Shown here: positions 1 through 8,760 of the stretch, in pieces
Position numbering within the stretch: position 1 is the first letter of the stretch
Layout of the letters: every line of letters starts with the position of its first letter
Assembly: GCA_029259935.1 (NCBI GenBank)
Contig: JAJDEH010000274.1
Span: 1-63,675 of the forward strand
From: Planctomycetota bacterium
GTDB lineage: Bacteria; Planctomycetota; Planctomycetia; Pirellulales; Pirellulaceae
DNA: 63,675 nt
Direction: 5' to 3'
Notes under the pieces: generated by a model
Database searches by the model: none
What the model was told of the DNA's origin: nothing
The model's input: only the letters and a program-made list of their open reading frames with translations
Position numbers and translations under genes: made by a program

Positions 1-235
1 CGACGGCGACGCCGACCGCTACGACCATCGCGAAGGGAACGACGACTATTCCCAACCGCGTGCGCTGTGGAACCTGTTTGACAGGGAACAGAAAGCGCGG
101 CTGTATTCCAATATCGCGGACGCGATGGACGGCGTACCCGAGGCGATCATCGAACGCCAAATGGGACATTTTGAAAAGGTGGATCCGGAGTATGCCAAGG
201 GTGTTCGCGCGGCGCTGAGCGCGGCGAAAGCATGA
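1..235 (+). CDS. Heme catalase, C-terminal fragment
   Basis: This is the last 77 codons of a gene whose start lies outside the window; the frame begins at base 2 and stops with TGA at 233-235. The protein should decompose hydrogen peroxide. The visible part matches the C-terminal helical end of the catalase core: a tyrosine/aspartate-rich stretch, an LWNLF segment, then [16 protein letters not shown], an IIERQ segment and [13 protein letters not shown]. The heme pocket and active-site His and Asn are not in the window, so the subclass cannot be told. The gene ends shortly after the core, so it is probably a small-subunit catalase without the extra flavodoxin-like domain. It converges on hisG across a 65-base gap. 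Confidence 0.85.
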   Translation, partial: DGDADRYDHREGNDDYSQPRALWNLFDREQKARLYSNIADAMDGVPEAIIERQMGHFEKVDPEYAKGVRAALSAAKA

Positions 236-300
236 ACCTGTCAGCCCGTGTGGAGCGTTGTGGACAAAGCGGTGTTTTGTTCGCCGAGCGAATCACGACG

Positions 301-1152
301 CTACAGTCGGCAGTTGGTGATCTGAGTTTCTAGGATCGCCGATGCGCCCAAGGCCTCCAATTTGTCCATGACGTCGATAATCTCGCCTCGGCGCACCATG
401 ACTTGCACTGCGCACCAATCGGGATCTTCGAGCGCGTTGACGGTGGGCGAGTTGAATCCCGGCGTGATCTTTTCGGCTTCACTCAGCTTGGCGCGAGGGA
501 CGTTGTATTCCAACAACGAATAGCTGCGGGCGATGACCACGCCCTCCAAGCGGCGCACAACTCGATCGGCGAGTTCCGCTTGGTTGCGCTGGCCATTTTG
601 AATGACAACCGTTTCATAGCGGCCGATTTCGTCAAGGATTCGTAAACGATTTGCCGCCAGCGTGCTGCCGGTTTCGACCAAGTCGACGATGGCGTCGGCA
701 ACTCCTAACGCGATCATGACTTCCACACTGCCCGACAACGTAACCAGATGAGCCGACGCGTTATGCTTGGCCAGATATTGCTGGGTCACTTCGGGAAAGC
801 TGGTGGCGATGCGGCGCCCGTCCAAATCGGCGGGCGTCTGGATATCGCAGTCCAGCGGGACGCAGACGGCCAGCCGGCATTTGCCCACACCCAAGTTGAG
901 CCGCGTTTCCACGTCGGCTCGCGATTCGGCGAGTAAGTCGCTGCCGGTGATGCCCATGTCGATAGCGTCTTCGGCACACAGGATGGGGATGTCGTCGGTC
1001 CGCAGAAACGTAATGTCGACCGGCATATCGCGGACTCGGGCAAACAGGCTGCGGTCCTGCCTTCTGAACGACAGGCCGGCTTGTTTCAGTAAGTCGGCGG
1101 CCTGCTCGGCCAGCCGACCCTTGCTGGGGACTCCAATCCGTAAGCTATTCAC
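301..1152 (-). CDS. hisG: ATP phosphoribosyltransferase, long form
   Basis: The enzyme condenses ATP with PRPP to N1-(5-phosphoribosyl)-ATP, the first and feedback-controlled step of histidine synthesis. The 283-residue product starts with the LRIGVPSKGRL motif. It carries the PRPP-loop region (DLVETGSTL) and then a C-terminal regulatory domain of about 75 residues (VQVMVRRGEIIDVMDKLEALGASAI). That domain marks the long hexameric form, which does not need HisZ. I place the start at GTG 1152, right before NSLRIGVPSKG; upstream in-frame codons lie inside hisE. The start overlaps the hisE stop by 8 bases, so the two genes are translationally coupled. Confidence 0.94.
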   Translation of the reverse strand: MNSLRIGVPSKGRLAEQAADLLKQAGLSFRRQDRSLFARVRDMPVDITFLRTDDIPILCAEDAIDMGITGSDLLAESRADVETRLNLGVGKCRLAVCVPLDCDIQTPADLDGRRIATSFPEVTQQYLAKHNASAHLVTLSGSVEVMIALGVADAIVDLVETGSTLAANRLRILDEIGRYETVVIQNGQRNQAELADRVVRRLEGVVIARSYSLLEYNVPRAKLSEAEKITPGFNSPTVNALEDPDWCAVQVMVRRGEIIDVMDKLEALGASAILETQITNCRL

Positions 1153-1504
1153 GAGGGGGCTCCTGTGGGGTTCGCGAGGCCTTTTCATCGAGCCCGGAAA
1201 TACCAAAGCGACTCGCCAGTTCCGCCTGCACCTCGTCCAGGCCGACGTCGCGATGCCCCAGCATGACGAACAGGTGATAGATTAAATCGGCCGCTTCGTG
1301 GATCAGATGGCCACGTCCCTCTTCGCCCTGCTCGGCGGCCGCTTCGATGACTTCGTCCGCCTCTTCGCGAATTTTCTCGCCAATCTTCTGAACGCCACCC
1401 GCCAATAGCTTGGCCGTATACGATCGTTCGGAGGGATTGGCCTTGCGGCCCTCAATCACCGCCATCAGTTGGCTCAAAATCGCGTCCGTGTCGTCCCTTG
1501 TCAT
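1145..1504 (-). CDS. hisE: Phosphoribosyl-ATP pyrophosphohydrolase
   Basis: HisE removes pyrophosphate from phosphoribosyl-ATP, the second step of histidine synthesis. The 119-residue product has the MazG-like all-alpha fold signature of the family: SYTAKLL, then GEKIREEADEVIEAA, with EEADE as the metal-binding acidic motif, and HEAADLIYHLFVML. The start is ATG 1504 (MTRDDTDAIL), which gives the usual family length; the open frame extends about 60 codons further upstream but with unrelated residues. There is no HisI domain, so the cyclohydrolase must be encoded elsewhere. It overlaps hisG by 8 bases and is divergent from miaA across 173 bases that should hold both promoters. Confidence 0.93.
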   Translation of the reverse strand: MTRDDTDAILSQLMAVIEGRKANPSERSYTAKLLAGGVQKIGEKIREEADEVIEAAAEQGEEGRGHLIHEAADLIYHLFVMLGHRDVGLDEVQAELASRFGISGLDEKASRTPQEPPRE

Positions 1505-1677
1505 CGTGGGGAAACCCTTCGGGGGCATCGTTGTCGGTGGGGAATTGCCCGGTTTTCTCGGAAAGCAAAATAGCCGATAGTAGATTAGCTTCGCCGGAAA
1601 CACACCAATGTAACAGGTTGCATTCAGAGAATTTAGTGGGCGTTCGATCTTTCTGGACAGGACGCAATCAAACGACC

Positions 1678-2622
1678 ATGACAAACGAGATAGAGGCGGC
1701 GACCGATTGTTGGTTCCTAACCGGACCCACCGCGGCGGGCAAGACCACCGTGGCCCTGGAATTGGCCGACGTGTTGGGCGCGGAAATCATCTCGCTCGAC
1801 TCGATGGCCGTCTATCGAGGCATGAACATCGGTACCGCGAAGCCCACTGCCCAGCAACGCAGCGCGGTCACCCATCATCTGGTCGATATCCGCGATCCCA
1901 ATCAGCCGTTCAGCGTATCGGAGTTTGTCGAGTTGGCCAAGGAGAAGATACAAGAGATACATGGCCGGAACCGCGAAGCGTTGTTCGTTGGAGGGACGCC
2001 GCTCTATTTGAAGGCCATGCTGCGCGGAATTTTTGAGGGTCCGCCGGCCGACTGGGAGTTTCGCCGGCAAATAGAAGAAGAAGTTCAGCGGATCGGCCTG
2101 CCGGCCTTGTACGAGCGGTTAGAGCAGGTCGATCCGGTTTCAGCAGCGAAATTGCACCCTCACGACAAACGGCGGCTGATTCGGGCTCTGGAAGTGTACA
2201 CCGCCACGGGCCAGCCGATCAGCCATTTGCAGTTGCAGTTCGAGGAGGGCCGGTCGGCCGACCAATGCCGCGTATTTGTGCTCAGTTGGCCCCGACTGGT
2301 GCTACATCAACGGATCGAAGAGCGGGTCGAAAAAATGTTTGCCGAAGGTTTAGTCGACGAGGTCCGCCAGTTGCTAGACCGATTCGGCCAATTCAGCCGC
2401 ACCGCTTCGCAGGCGCTCGGCTATCGCGAGGTGATCGAGCACCTAGTGGGTGAGATCGACGAGGCGGACGCCATGAAGTTCGTAAAAACCCGCACTCGCC
2501 AGTTCGCTCGGCGACAGGAAACTTGGTTTCGCGGCCTTTCTGAATGCCGGTTCGTCACCATGGACAGCAAGGTCGCCCCCCGCGAATTGGCCGAGCGCAT
2601 CCGCTGCGAGGGACAACGCTGA
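1678..2622 (+). CDS. miaA: tRNA dimethylallyltransferase
   Basis: MiaA transfers the dimethylallyl group of DMAPP to N6 of adenosine 37 in tRNAs that read codons beginning with U. The 314-residue protein has the P-loop GPTAAGKT at about residues 16-23, the LDSMAVYRGMNIGTAKP motif with the catalytic Asp, the HHLVDIRDP motif, GGTPLYLKA and LIRALEVY. The C-terminal part has QALGYREV and the TRQFARRQETWFR tRNA-binding segment. The ATG at 1678 is chosen because family homology begins just after it; an upstream in-frame start at 1498 would overlap hisE with no family similarity. It is divergent from hisE. Confidence 0.96.
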   Translation: MTNEIEAATDCWFLTGPTAAGKTTVALELADVLGAEIISLDSMAVYRGMNIGTAKPTAQQRSAVTHHLVDIRDPNQPFSVSEFVELAKEKIQEIHGRNREALFVGGTPLYLKAMLRGIFEGPPADWEFRRQIEEEVQRIGLPALYERLEQVDPVSAAKLHPHDKRRLIRALEVYTATGQPISHLQLQFEEGRSADQCRVFVLSWPRLVLHQRIEERVEKMFAEGLVDEVRQLLDRFGQFSRTASQALGYREVIEHLVGEIDEADAMKFVKTRTRQFARRQETWFRGLSECRFVTMDSKVAPRELAERIRCEGQR

Positions 2623-2658
2623 CCGCCGGCCTTGGTCCGGCTGGGTCAATACGAACCT

Positions 2659-2686
2659 TTGCGCCCTGCCGGGGTCCGTCTAGAAT
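2659..2686 (+). promoter_or_regulatory. Candidate sigma-70 promoter for aspS
   Basis: A TTGCGC hexamer at 2659-2664 and TAGAAT at 2681-2686 are separated by 16 bases. They lie in the miaA-aspS gap, about 88 bases before the aspS start. The -10 element is good and the -35 is weak, so this is a pattern-based guess. Confidence 0.3.
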
Positions 2687-2773
2687 ACCTCTTCCCACCG
2701 CCAAAGACCGCCCGTTTGTCGGACACCCAAATTACCAAACAAATTTCCTTAGAAAAAGTCAGCGGAGAATCTC

Positions 2774-4549
2774 TTGCTACGTACCCACACTTGCGGCGAC
2801 TTGCGGCGTGAACAGATTAATGAAGAAGTGACCCTGTGCGGATGGGTGGACAGCTACCGCGACCATGGGCAAGGCGTGTTCATCGATCTGCGTGACCGCT
2901 ATGGCGTGACTCAGGTTGTCGTCGCGCCCGATAGCGGCCAACAGCTTATTGAGGAGGCCAAGCGGTTGCGTAGCGAATACGTCGTGCGAGTGGTCGGCAA
3001 AGTCGCCTCGCGCCCCGAAGGGCAGGAAAACCCCAAGCTCGACACCGGCCAAATCGAGGTGCGCTGCTTGAGCCTGGAGACATTGAACAAGAGTAACCAG
3101 CCGCCTTTCACGCCCGGCCAGCAAGACCTGCCCGGCGAAGATCTGCGATTGCAATATCGCTATATCGATCTGCGTCGTCGCGAGATGCAAGACACTCTGC
3201 TGCTGCGGAGCCGAATTATCAAGATCATGCGCGACTATTTCGAGGAGAACCAATTCATCGACGTGGAGACGCCGATCCTCGGTCGCAGCACTCCAGAAGG
3301 CGCTCGCGACTATCTCGTGCCTAGCCGTGTGCAGAATGGGTCTTTTTACGCGCTGCCCCAATCTCCACAGCTTTATAAGCAGATCATGATGGTGGCCGGC
3401 TACGACCGCTATGTGCAAGTGGCGCGCTGCTTTCGCGACGAAGATCTGCGTGCCGACCGGCAACCGGAATTCACGCAGTTGGATATGGAGATGTCATTTG
3501 TCGACGGCGACGATGTGACCAACATGATCGACGGCCTGATGGTCCGGCTGGCCAAAGAGCTGGCGAACATCGACCTGCAACTGCCGCTGCCCAAGATGAC
3601 GTATGACGAAGCGATGCGCCGATTCGGACACGACGCACCCGACTTACGATTCGGGATGGAGATTGTTGACTGCACGGACTTGGCGGCGGAATGCGAGTTT
3701 CGCGTATTCAAAAGCGTTGCCGAGTCCGGCAAATTTGTGCGCGCGATTAACGCCAAGGGTGCCGCGCCGAACTGTTCACGCAAACGAATCGACGAGCTAA
3801 CCGAATACGTGCAACAAGACTTCGGTGCCAAAGGCTTGGCCTGGTTTCGGGTCGAGGACGACGGCAAGTTGTTTTCGCCGATCGCCAAGAATTTTGGCGA
3901 CGATCTGTTGGCCAAATTCTCGGCACGCATGGATGCCGCGCCGGGCGACATGTTGTTCTTTATCGCCGACAGTTGGGAAGTCAGTTGCAAAGCGTTATAC
4001 GGCTTGCGCAAGCTGTTCGGTGCCGAGCTAAAGCTATACGATCCCAAGCAAATGCACTTTTCTTGGGTTGTCGAGTTTCCCATGTTCGACCACGACGAAG
4101 AAGAGCAACGTTGGGTGGCCATGCACCATCCGTTTACCGCCCCGCGCGAACAGGATCTCGCCAAGCTGGAGAGCGAACCGGGCGAGTGCCGTGCTCAGGC
4201 CTACGACCTAGTGATTAACGGCTCCGAGGCTGGCGGCGGAACCGTGCGAATCCACAATCCCGATTCACAGCAAATTGTGTTCAATCTGCTGGGGATGGAC
4301 GAGCAGATGGCGCGCGAGCGGTTTGGCTTCTTGTTGGACGCGCTACAATTCGGAGCGCCCCCGCATGCCGGCATCGCATTGGGAATTGACCGAATCGTAA
4401 TGTTGTTCGGCGGTTTGGACAACATTCGGGACTGCATCGCATTTCCCAAGACCCAGCGGGCAACCGACCTGATGACCCTCGCCCCCGGCCCGGTGGACGA
4501 AAAACAACTCCGCGAACTCGGCATTCGTGTTACCAAGGCCGTGGACTAG
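2774..4549 (+). CDS. aspS: Aspartyl-tRNA synthetase, bacterial type
   Basis: This class II synthetase charges tRNA with aspartate in the cytoplasm. The 591-residue length is normal for the bacterial enzyme with its GAD insertion. The N-terminal OB fold (about 1-110) contains GWVDSYRDHGQGVFIDLRDR. Motif 2 is visible as FRDEDLRADRQPEFTQLD, and motif 3 as GIALGIDRIVML near the end. The start codon is TTG at 2774 (reads MLRTHTCGDL), which matches the family N-terminus; no ATG lies near. Residues His31 and Gly83 sit where non-discriminating enzymes, which also charge tRNA-Asn, differ from discriminating ones. That substrate call is inferred. Confidence 0.95.
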   Translation: MLRTHTCGDLRREQINEEVTLCGWVDSYRDHGQGVFIDLRDRYGVTQVVVAPDSGQQLIEEAKRLRSEYVVRVVGKVASRPEGQENPKLDTGQIEVRCLSLETLNKSNQPPFTPGQQDLPGEDLRLQYRYIDLRRREMQDTLLLRSRIIKIMRDYFEENQFIDVETPILGRSTPEGARDYLVPSRVQNGSFYALPQSPQLYKQIMMVAGYDRYVQVARCFRDEDLRADRQPEFTQLDMEMSFVDGDDVTNMIDGLMVRLAKELANIDLQLPLPKMTYDEAMRRFGHDAPDLRFGMEIVDCTDLAAECEFRVFKSVAESGKFVRAINAKGAAPNCSRKRIDELTEYVQQDFGAKGLAWFRVEDDGKLFSPIAKNFGDDLLAKFSARMDAAPGDMLFFIADSWEVSCKALYGLRKLFGAELKLYDPKQMHFSWVVEFPMFDHDEEEQRWVAMHHPFTAPREQDLAKLESEPGECRAQAYDLVINGSEAGGGTVRIHNPDSQQIVFNLLGMDEQMARERFGFLLDALQFGAPPHAGIALGIDRIVMLFGGLDNIRDCIAFPKTQRATDLMTLAPGPVDEKQLRELGIRVTKAVD

Positions 4550-4750
4550 GCTTTGTCCCAAATGCCAATTGCAAACCGCGAGGTGCGCTCAAAATCTTGA
4601 AGATTTTCGTCGCCACCATTGACGTTGTGAAATCCGGTCGATCGGACTAACATTCCGCCACCGTTCACAATAGATAGCCCCTTGCCCCGGCCGCGATCAG
4701 GTGTCGATCGCATTCCGAGGTGGAAGAGCATTCGCAAGAGGCCCCATGCC

Positions 4751-5440
4751 ATGGCAGCAACGACTGCATCCGTTAGCCAGCACTACGACAGCAAGTACTT
4801 TGACTATCAAGCACCGATCGGCGAATTTGGCGGTTGGGCGAATCTGACGAAGTTCAACAACTTCATCTCGCCCGCCGACGATGTGCTCGATTTCGGCTGT
4901 GGCGGCGGCTATTTGCTCAACCAACTCGACTGCCGCAATAAGGTGGGAGTGGAAGTCAATCCCACGGCCGCGAAAACCGCCGAGGAAAATGGAGCCGAAG
5001 TTTACTTGAAGACGGCGGATGTGCCGGACGACTATGTGGACGTGATCGTTTCCAACAATGCCTTGGAACATACTCTGCATCCCTTGGAAGAACTCAAACA
5101 GCTCTATCCCAAATTGCGTCCCGGCGGCAAAATCATCTTCGTCGTGCCTTGCGAGTCGATTACCTACTCCTACAAGGCGGAAGACATCAACCATCATCTG
5201 TACAGTTGGAGCCCGATGTGTTTGGGCAACTTGTTCACCGAAGCCGGCTTTTCGTTGATCGAATCCAAGCCGTATCTTCACAAGTGGCCGCCCAACTATC
5301 GCCGCTATGCCCGGCTCGGCGGCCGTCGGCTGTTTGATTTCGTCTGCCGCATTTACGGTCGCTGGGAACGTACCTGGTTTCAGGTAAGAGCCATTGGTGA
5401 AAGAAAAGCGGCTGAAGGCTCCTTGCCGAATGCCGCCTAG
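4751..5440 (+). CDS. Class I SAM-dependent methyltransferase
   Basis: A cytoplasmic methyltransferase of the type-11 group with unknown substrate. The 229-residue product has SAM motif I VLDFGCGGGYLL at about residues 45-56, an acidic GVEVNP strand end for ribose binding, the DVIVSNNALEHTLHP motif IV region, and LRPGGKIIFVVP. The C-terminal part contains NHHLYSWSP and an Arg/Tyr-rich end. The set resembles methyltransferases found in polysaccharide clusters, but no such cluster is nearby. The start at ATG 4751 (MAATTASVSQHYD) is preferred; the open frame reaches back to 4682 through Arg/Pro-rich residues without homology. It follows aspS by 201 bases. Confidence 0.85.
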   Translation: MAATTASVSQHYDSKYFDYQAPIGEFGGWANLTKFNNFISPADDVLDFGCGGGYLLNQLDCRNKVGVEVNPTAAKTAEENGAEVYLKTADVPDDYVDVIVSNNALEHTLHPLEELKQLYPKLRPGGKIIFVVPCESITYSYKAEDINHHLYSWSPMCLGNLFTEAGFSLIESKPYLHKWPPNYRRYARLGGRRLFDFVCRIYGRWERTWFQVRAIGERKAAEGSLPNAA

Positions 5441-5764
5441 CAACGGCTAAACATCGTTCTCCAATCGCCGAAAAGCGGGCAATCGGACCGGGCACGGGGC
5501 GGTGTTCCGCTTGCCTTTCGCATTGACGACCGCAGGCGAATGCAGCTCGCCCATGCCACAAATCCGTTGATTGGGCGTGAAATCAAGCGAGTCTTTCTTT
5601 CTCGCTCCACGAGATCGCCGTGCTGGCCCGTGAACCAACGAAACCGCCGGGATCCCGAGCCTAACCGCGGCAATCAAGCAGTTCGCTAGACTTTCCTCAA
5701 ACGAGGGTATAATTGAAATGACTGGTGCCAAATCCTGATTAAGAATTCGACAACGAGGTGATCC
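5441..5764 (+). other. Gene-poor interval with a -10-like element
   Basis: I see no convincing gene in these 324 bases. Minus-strand frames stay open across it but carry no recognisable family motif and run antisense to flanking genes. A TATAAT hexamer at 5708-5713, 51 bases before the next start codon, is a possible -10 box for the FmdB-type gene; no good -35 box accompanies it. Confidence 0.4.
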
Positions 5765-6046
5765 GTGCCAATTTACGAGTATGAACCCGATGGTGATACC
5801 TGCGAGCATTGCCAAGGAGGCTTCGAGGCCATGCAGTCGTTCGCGGACGACGCCCTGTCGGCCTGTCCTGAATGCGGCAAACCTTGCCACCGTATCATCT
5901 CGGCTTTCGCGGTGTGCCATCGAGTTGGCGATATCCTCAGCTCGAAGAACTTGCAAGCCAAGGGGTTCACGCAATACAAGAAGACGGACGAAGGCAAATA
6001 CGAAAAGTCGTTTGGCGACGGGCCTAACTTGATCAACCGTGATTGA
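5765..6046 (+). CDS. FmdB-type zinc-ribbon protein
   Basis: A small 93-residue protein of the FmdB/CxxC_CxxC zinc-ribbon family. It starts with the family hallmark MPIYEYEPDGDTCEHC. Two CxxC knuckles, Cys13/Cys16 and Cys34/Cys37, should bind one zinc ion. The segment after residue 45 is charged and probably flexible. In this family the function is mostly undefined; a regulatory role was proposed for FmdB in methylotrophs. The start is GTG 5765. It stands alone, with a 14-base tandem repeat right after its stop. Confidence 0.85.
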   Translation: MPIYEYEPDGDTCEHCQGGFEAMQSFADDALSACPECGKPCHRIISAFAVCHRVGDILSSKNLQAKGFTQYKKTDEGKYEKSFGDGPNLINRD

Positions 6047-6055
6047 CGCGGTGAC

Positions 6056-6097
6056 TTGTGGGCGACCCGGTGTGGGCGACGCAGTGTGGGCGACGCA
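6056..6097 (+). repeat. 14-bp tandem repeat, three copies
   Basis: Three head-to-tail copies of a 14-base unit (consensus GTGTGGGCGACGCA) at 6056-6069, 6070-6083 and 6084-6097. The last two are identical and the first differs at three positions. The array starts 10 bases after the FmdB-type gene and lies in the gap before the oxidoreductase. Confidence 0.85.
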
Positions 6098-6213
6098 GTG
6101 GCTTGCGGGCTGCTGATACGTTCCCCAACGCGTTTCGCTTCTTTGTGACCCATCGGACGGAAATCGTGACATGGATTCAACTGTAACAACATCAATCCGG
6201 TGACTTGCCAAGG

Positions 6214-7326
6214 ATGCCCGATCAAGCCTTTTCACTAGACCTCGATTATCTGCCCCGCCTGCCTCGAGACAAAAGCCCCCGGATTGGCTGCATCGGTTCG
6301 GGCTTCATCATGGCGGACTGCCATTTGGTTGCCTATCGCGGCGCGGGTTTTAATCCGGTCGCCATTGCGTCGCGTAACCTGGATCGTGCTCGGGCGGTCG
6401 CCGAGCGGCACCAGATCGCCAAGACGTTTGACAGCTATCAAGAACTGCTGGCCGATCCCGAAATTGAAGTCGTTGATATTGCCGTCCCTCCGGATGTACA
6501 GGGCGACGTCGTTCGGGAGGCAGTGAAACACGGCGATCACATTCGCGGTATCCTGGCGCAGAAGCCGATCGGAATGAACTACGCCGAGGCCAAGGAGATC
6601 GTCGATCTGTGTCGCGACGCGGGCATCACGCTGGCCGTGAATCAGAACATGCGCTACGACCAGTCGGTGCGTGGTTGCAAGGATCTGCTCAATCGCGGGT
6701 TGCTGGGCGACCCTGTGTTGGCGACGATCGACATGCGGGCGATTCCCCACTGGATGCCGTGGCAGCAGCGGATGGGATGGGTCACATTGCGAATCATGTC
6801 GATCCACCATCTCGACACGTTTCGCTATTGGCTGGGCGACCCCGTGCGCGTTTTTGCCAGTACGCGCAGCGACCCGCGCACCGCGAAGAACTTTGAACAT
6901 ACCGACGGTATCTGCCTTTACATTTTGGAGTACGAAAACGGGGCACGGGCGTCGTCCTGGGACGATGTTTGGACGGGCCCCGCACTTGAAGGCGCGGAAA
7001 AGGATATCTACATCCGCTGGCGCGTCGAGGGGTTGGACGGCTTGGCTCGAGGGACCATTGGCTGGCCGGATTATCCCGCCGCCACGCCCAGCACACTTGA
7101 TTTCACGACCCGGCACCAGCCCGGCTACTGGTTTCAGCCCCGCTGGTCCGAAGTGTGGTTTCCCGATGCGTTCGTGGGCACCATGGCGCAGTTGCTGTGC
7201 GCGCTTGAGGACGGTACCGAACCGGAGATTGGCGGCCAAGACAATCTCAAGACCATGGCCCTGGTCGACGCGTGCTATTTGTCGGCCAAGGAACACCGGG
7301 CCGTGGAGATTGCCGAGATCTCTTGA
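6214..7326 (+). CDS. Gfo/Idh/MocA family NAD(P)-dependent oxidoreductase
   Basis: A cytoplasmic oxidoreductase expected to act on a sugar or cyclitol derivative; the substrate is not predictable. The 370-residue protein has an N-terminal Rossmann fold ([14 protein letters not shown], about residues 25-40). The EKP catalytic motif of the family appears as QKP ([14 protein letters not shown]), so Lys is kept but Glu is replaced by Gln. The [12 protein letters not shown] segment and a C-terminal alpha/beta domain follow, including [13 protein letters not shown] with the family His and Asp. ATG 6214 is taken as the start; TTG at 6205 is three codons upstream. There is no signal peptide, unlike the second family member at 44492. 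Confidence 0.85.
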   Translation: MPDQAFSLDLDYLPRLPRDKSPRIGCIGSGFIMADCHLVAYRGAGFNPVAIASRNLDRARAVAERHQIAKTFDSYQELLADPEIEVVDIAVPPDVQGDVVREAVKHGDHIRGILAQKPIGMNYAEAKEIVDLCRDAGITLAVNQNMRYDQSVRGCKDLLNRGLLGDPVLATIDMRAIPHWMPWQQRMGWVTLRIMSIHHLDTFRYWLGDPVRVFASTRSDPRTAKNFEHTDGICLYILEYENGARASSWDDVWTGPALEGAEKDIYIRWRVEGLDGLARGTIGWPDYPAATPSTLDFTTRHQPGYWFQPRWSEVWFPDAFVGTMAQLLCALEDGTEPEIGGQDNLKTMALVDACYLSAKEHRAVEIAEIS

Positions 7327-7340
7327 GGCGCTGGAGCGAA

Positions 7341-7374
7341 TCTCGTGTCCGGGGTCATCTCGCGTCCGGGGTCA
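7341..7374. repeat. 17-bp tandem duplication over a stop codon
   Basis: Two adjacent 17-base copies, 7341-7357 and 7358-7374, differ at one base (TCTCG[T/C]GTCCGGGGTCA). The second copy includes the TGA stop (7372-7374 on minus) of the zinc-ribbon membrane gene, and the first would supply another stop just downstream. Confidence 0.85.
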
Positions 7375-8523
7375 CGGTTCCGTTCTGACTGCGACTTGTT
7401 CCGCGTCCGCTACCGCTGCAACTCGTTCGTTCTCGTCTCTGTGTTCTTTGCCTTTCGCATCGTCCGCCGCGTCATCTTCGAATCTGATCTCATCGATTTC
7501 CAAAACTCTCGGCGACCTAGTAGGGATGCTTGGTCGCTCGCGCGAGATCGTGTTCGGAAAGGCATCGTCCCAACTCCACACTTTTTCCAACGTCACAATC
7601 GCTAACAAGGTCGGTACAAGTAGAATGCTCAAAGCGAAATGGGTCGTCTCGATGCGATAGACGTTAAAGCCAAAAAAGCAGATGACGCCAAGCAGTGCGG
7701 TCGCGGAGGAATGGCCAACCGTGAACGCTTTCACCCGTGCCGCACCTCCTCGATAGCATGACATCCACAGAGCGGGGAAAAAATACGAACCGACCGCTAG
7801 CCCAGCCAGGGGCAGTGCCACGGTGTAATTCCAAAAGCAACCCAAAACCGTGAAACTGCCGAATACCAAACCCACGACACCGCCAGCCGCCAACGCGTCC
7901 AACTTTTTCGCTTTCCAACAAATCAAGAATCCCGCAACGACATGCGTGCTGACCAAGAGCAGGATGGCTAAAATCGCTTCCACGACCGCCGGGTAATCTA
8001 GGGAGCCCATAAACGGCATCGATATCGCCGCCACTACCATGCCTCCCAGGAAGCACGTCAAACCGAAGACCGCTCCGCCGATAAACAATCCAAGCAGGCT
8101 TCCAGCGAAGATCCTCCCCAAGTCTTGCAGGGAGACCGAATAACGATACCGCTTTCTTTCGCGAATCAGCAGAGCGGACCGAAAAGCCGACACGCCCAAA
8201 ATAAGAAAAGCCGGCACTCCAAGAATCGGGGAGATCCGCGTCAACGCCACGCAAACCGCTACCATGGTCGTCAGCGCGAACATCGTGGAGATGCCAAACG
8301 TCAATCGATCGCGGGTCAACGATTCCAGCACTTGTTCGGCCCCACATTGAGGGCAGGACGGGACCGTGCCGGGCCGCGTGGCCGAGCACTGCGGGCAAAC
8401 AACCTCTTCCTCGTCCAAGAAGCGGAGTTCGGTCCCACGCAGAGGCAGCCAGCCACAATTGGGACACGCGTCGTCGCCGCCATGCTTGGCAATGCCACAA
8501 TTGGGACAACGATCGCTGCTCAT
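7372..8523 (-). CDS. Double zinc-ribbon multi-pass membrane protein
   Basis: I do not recognise a named family. The 383-residue protein begins with four CxxC knuckles (Cys6/9, 20/23, 43/46, 57/60), consistent with two zinc ribbons. Six to eight hydrophobic helices follow between about residues 75 and 315, in Gly/Val/Leu-rich stretches. A charged, acidic, probably cytoplasmic tail closes it (about 330-383, with EIDEIRFEDDAADDAKGKEH). Zinc-ribbon plus membrane-domain proteins of unknown role are common in planctomycetes. The ATG at 8523 is chosen over GTG at 8535. It is convergent with the oxidoreductase and divergent from the TPR gene. Confidence 0.75.
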   Translation of the reverse strand: MSSDRCPNCGIAKHGGDDACPNCGWLPLRGTELRFLDEEEVVCPQCSATRPGTVPSCPQCGAEQVLESLTRDRLTFGISTMFALTTMVAVCVALTRISPILGVPAFLILGVSAFRSALLIRERKRYRYSVSLQDLGRIFAGSLLGLFIGGAVFGLTCFLGGMVVAAISMPFMGSLDYPAVVEAILAILLLVSTHVVAGFLICWKAKKLDALAAGGVVGLVFGSFTVLGCFWNYTVALPLAGLAVGSYFFPALWMSCYRGGAARVKAFTVGHSSATALLGVICFFGFNVYRIETTHFALSILLVPTLLAIVTLEKVWSWDDAFPNTISRERPSIPTRSPRVLEIDEIRFEDDAADDAKGKEHRDENERVAAVADAEQVAVRTEP

Positions 8524-8760
8524 AACCCAGCTCACTTGCTATTGCCGGCGTCCGTGCCTCGATCTGGACCACAGCCTCTTATTCTATTGCGTCTTGCGAT
8601 CGAGGCAAAGATTCGGTTCTAAAACGATGGCTCAGCGATTGCGGCTTCAGAAAACCCGAAGTCGACCAAAGGCTTGGTGAGCTTGCCATGTCGCTGGTAA
8701 AATGAGGATACTTAGACACAATGGAAACTTGACGGAACCATCCACTTGATTCACAACACC

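Noticed and set aside
2777..4164. Minus-strand open frames over aspS
   Set aside because: Shadows of the synthetase gene; no family features.
5447..6235. Minus-strand open frame across the FmdB-type gene and the gap before it
   Set aside because: It is antisense to a recognised zinc-ribbon gene, and no homologous domain or ribosome site is apparent.
6235..7296. Minus-strand open frame of 353 codons over the first Gfo/Idh gene
   Set aside because: Mirror frame of a conserved oxidoreductase; composition is unlike a real protein.
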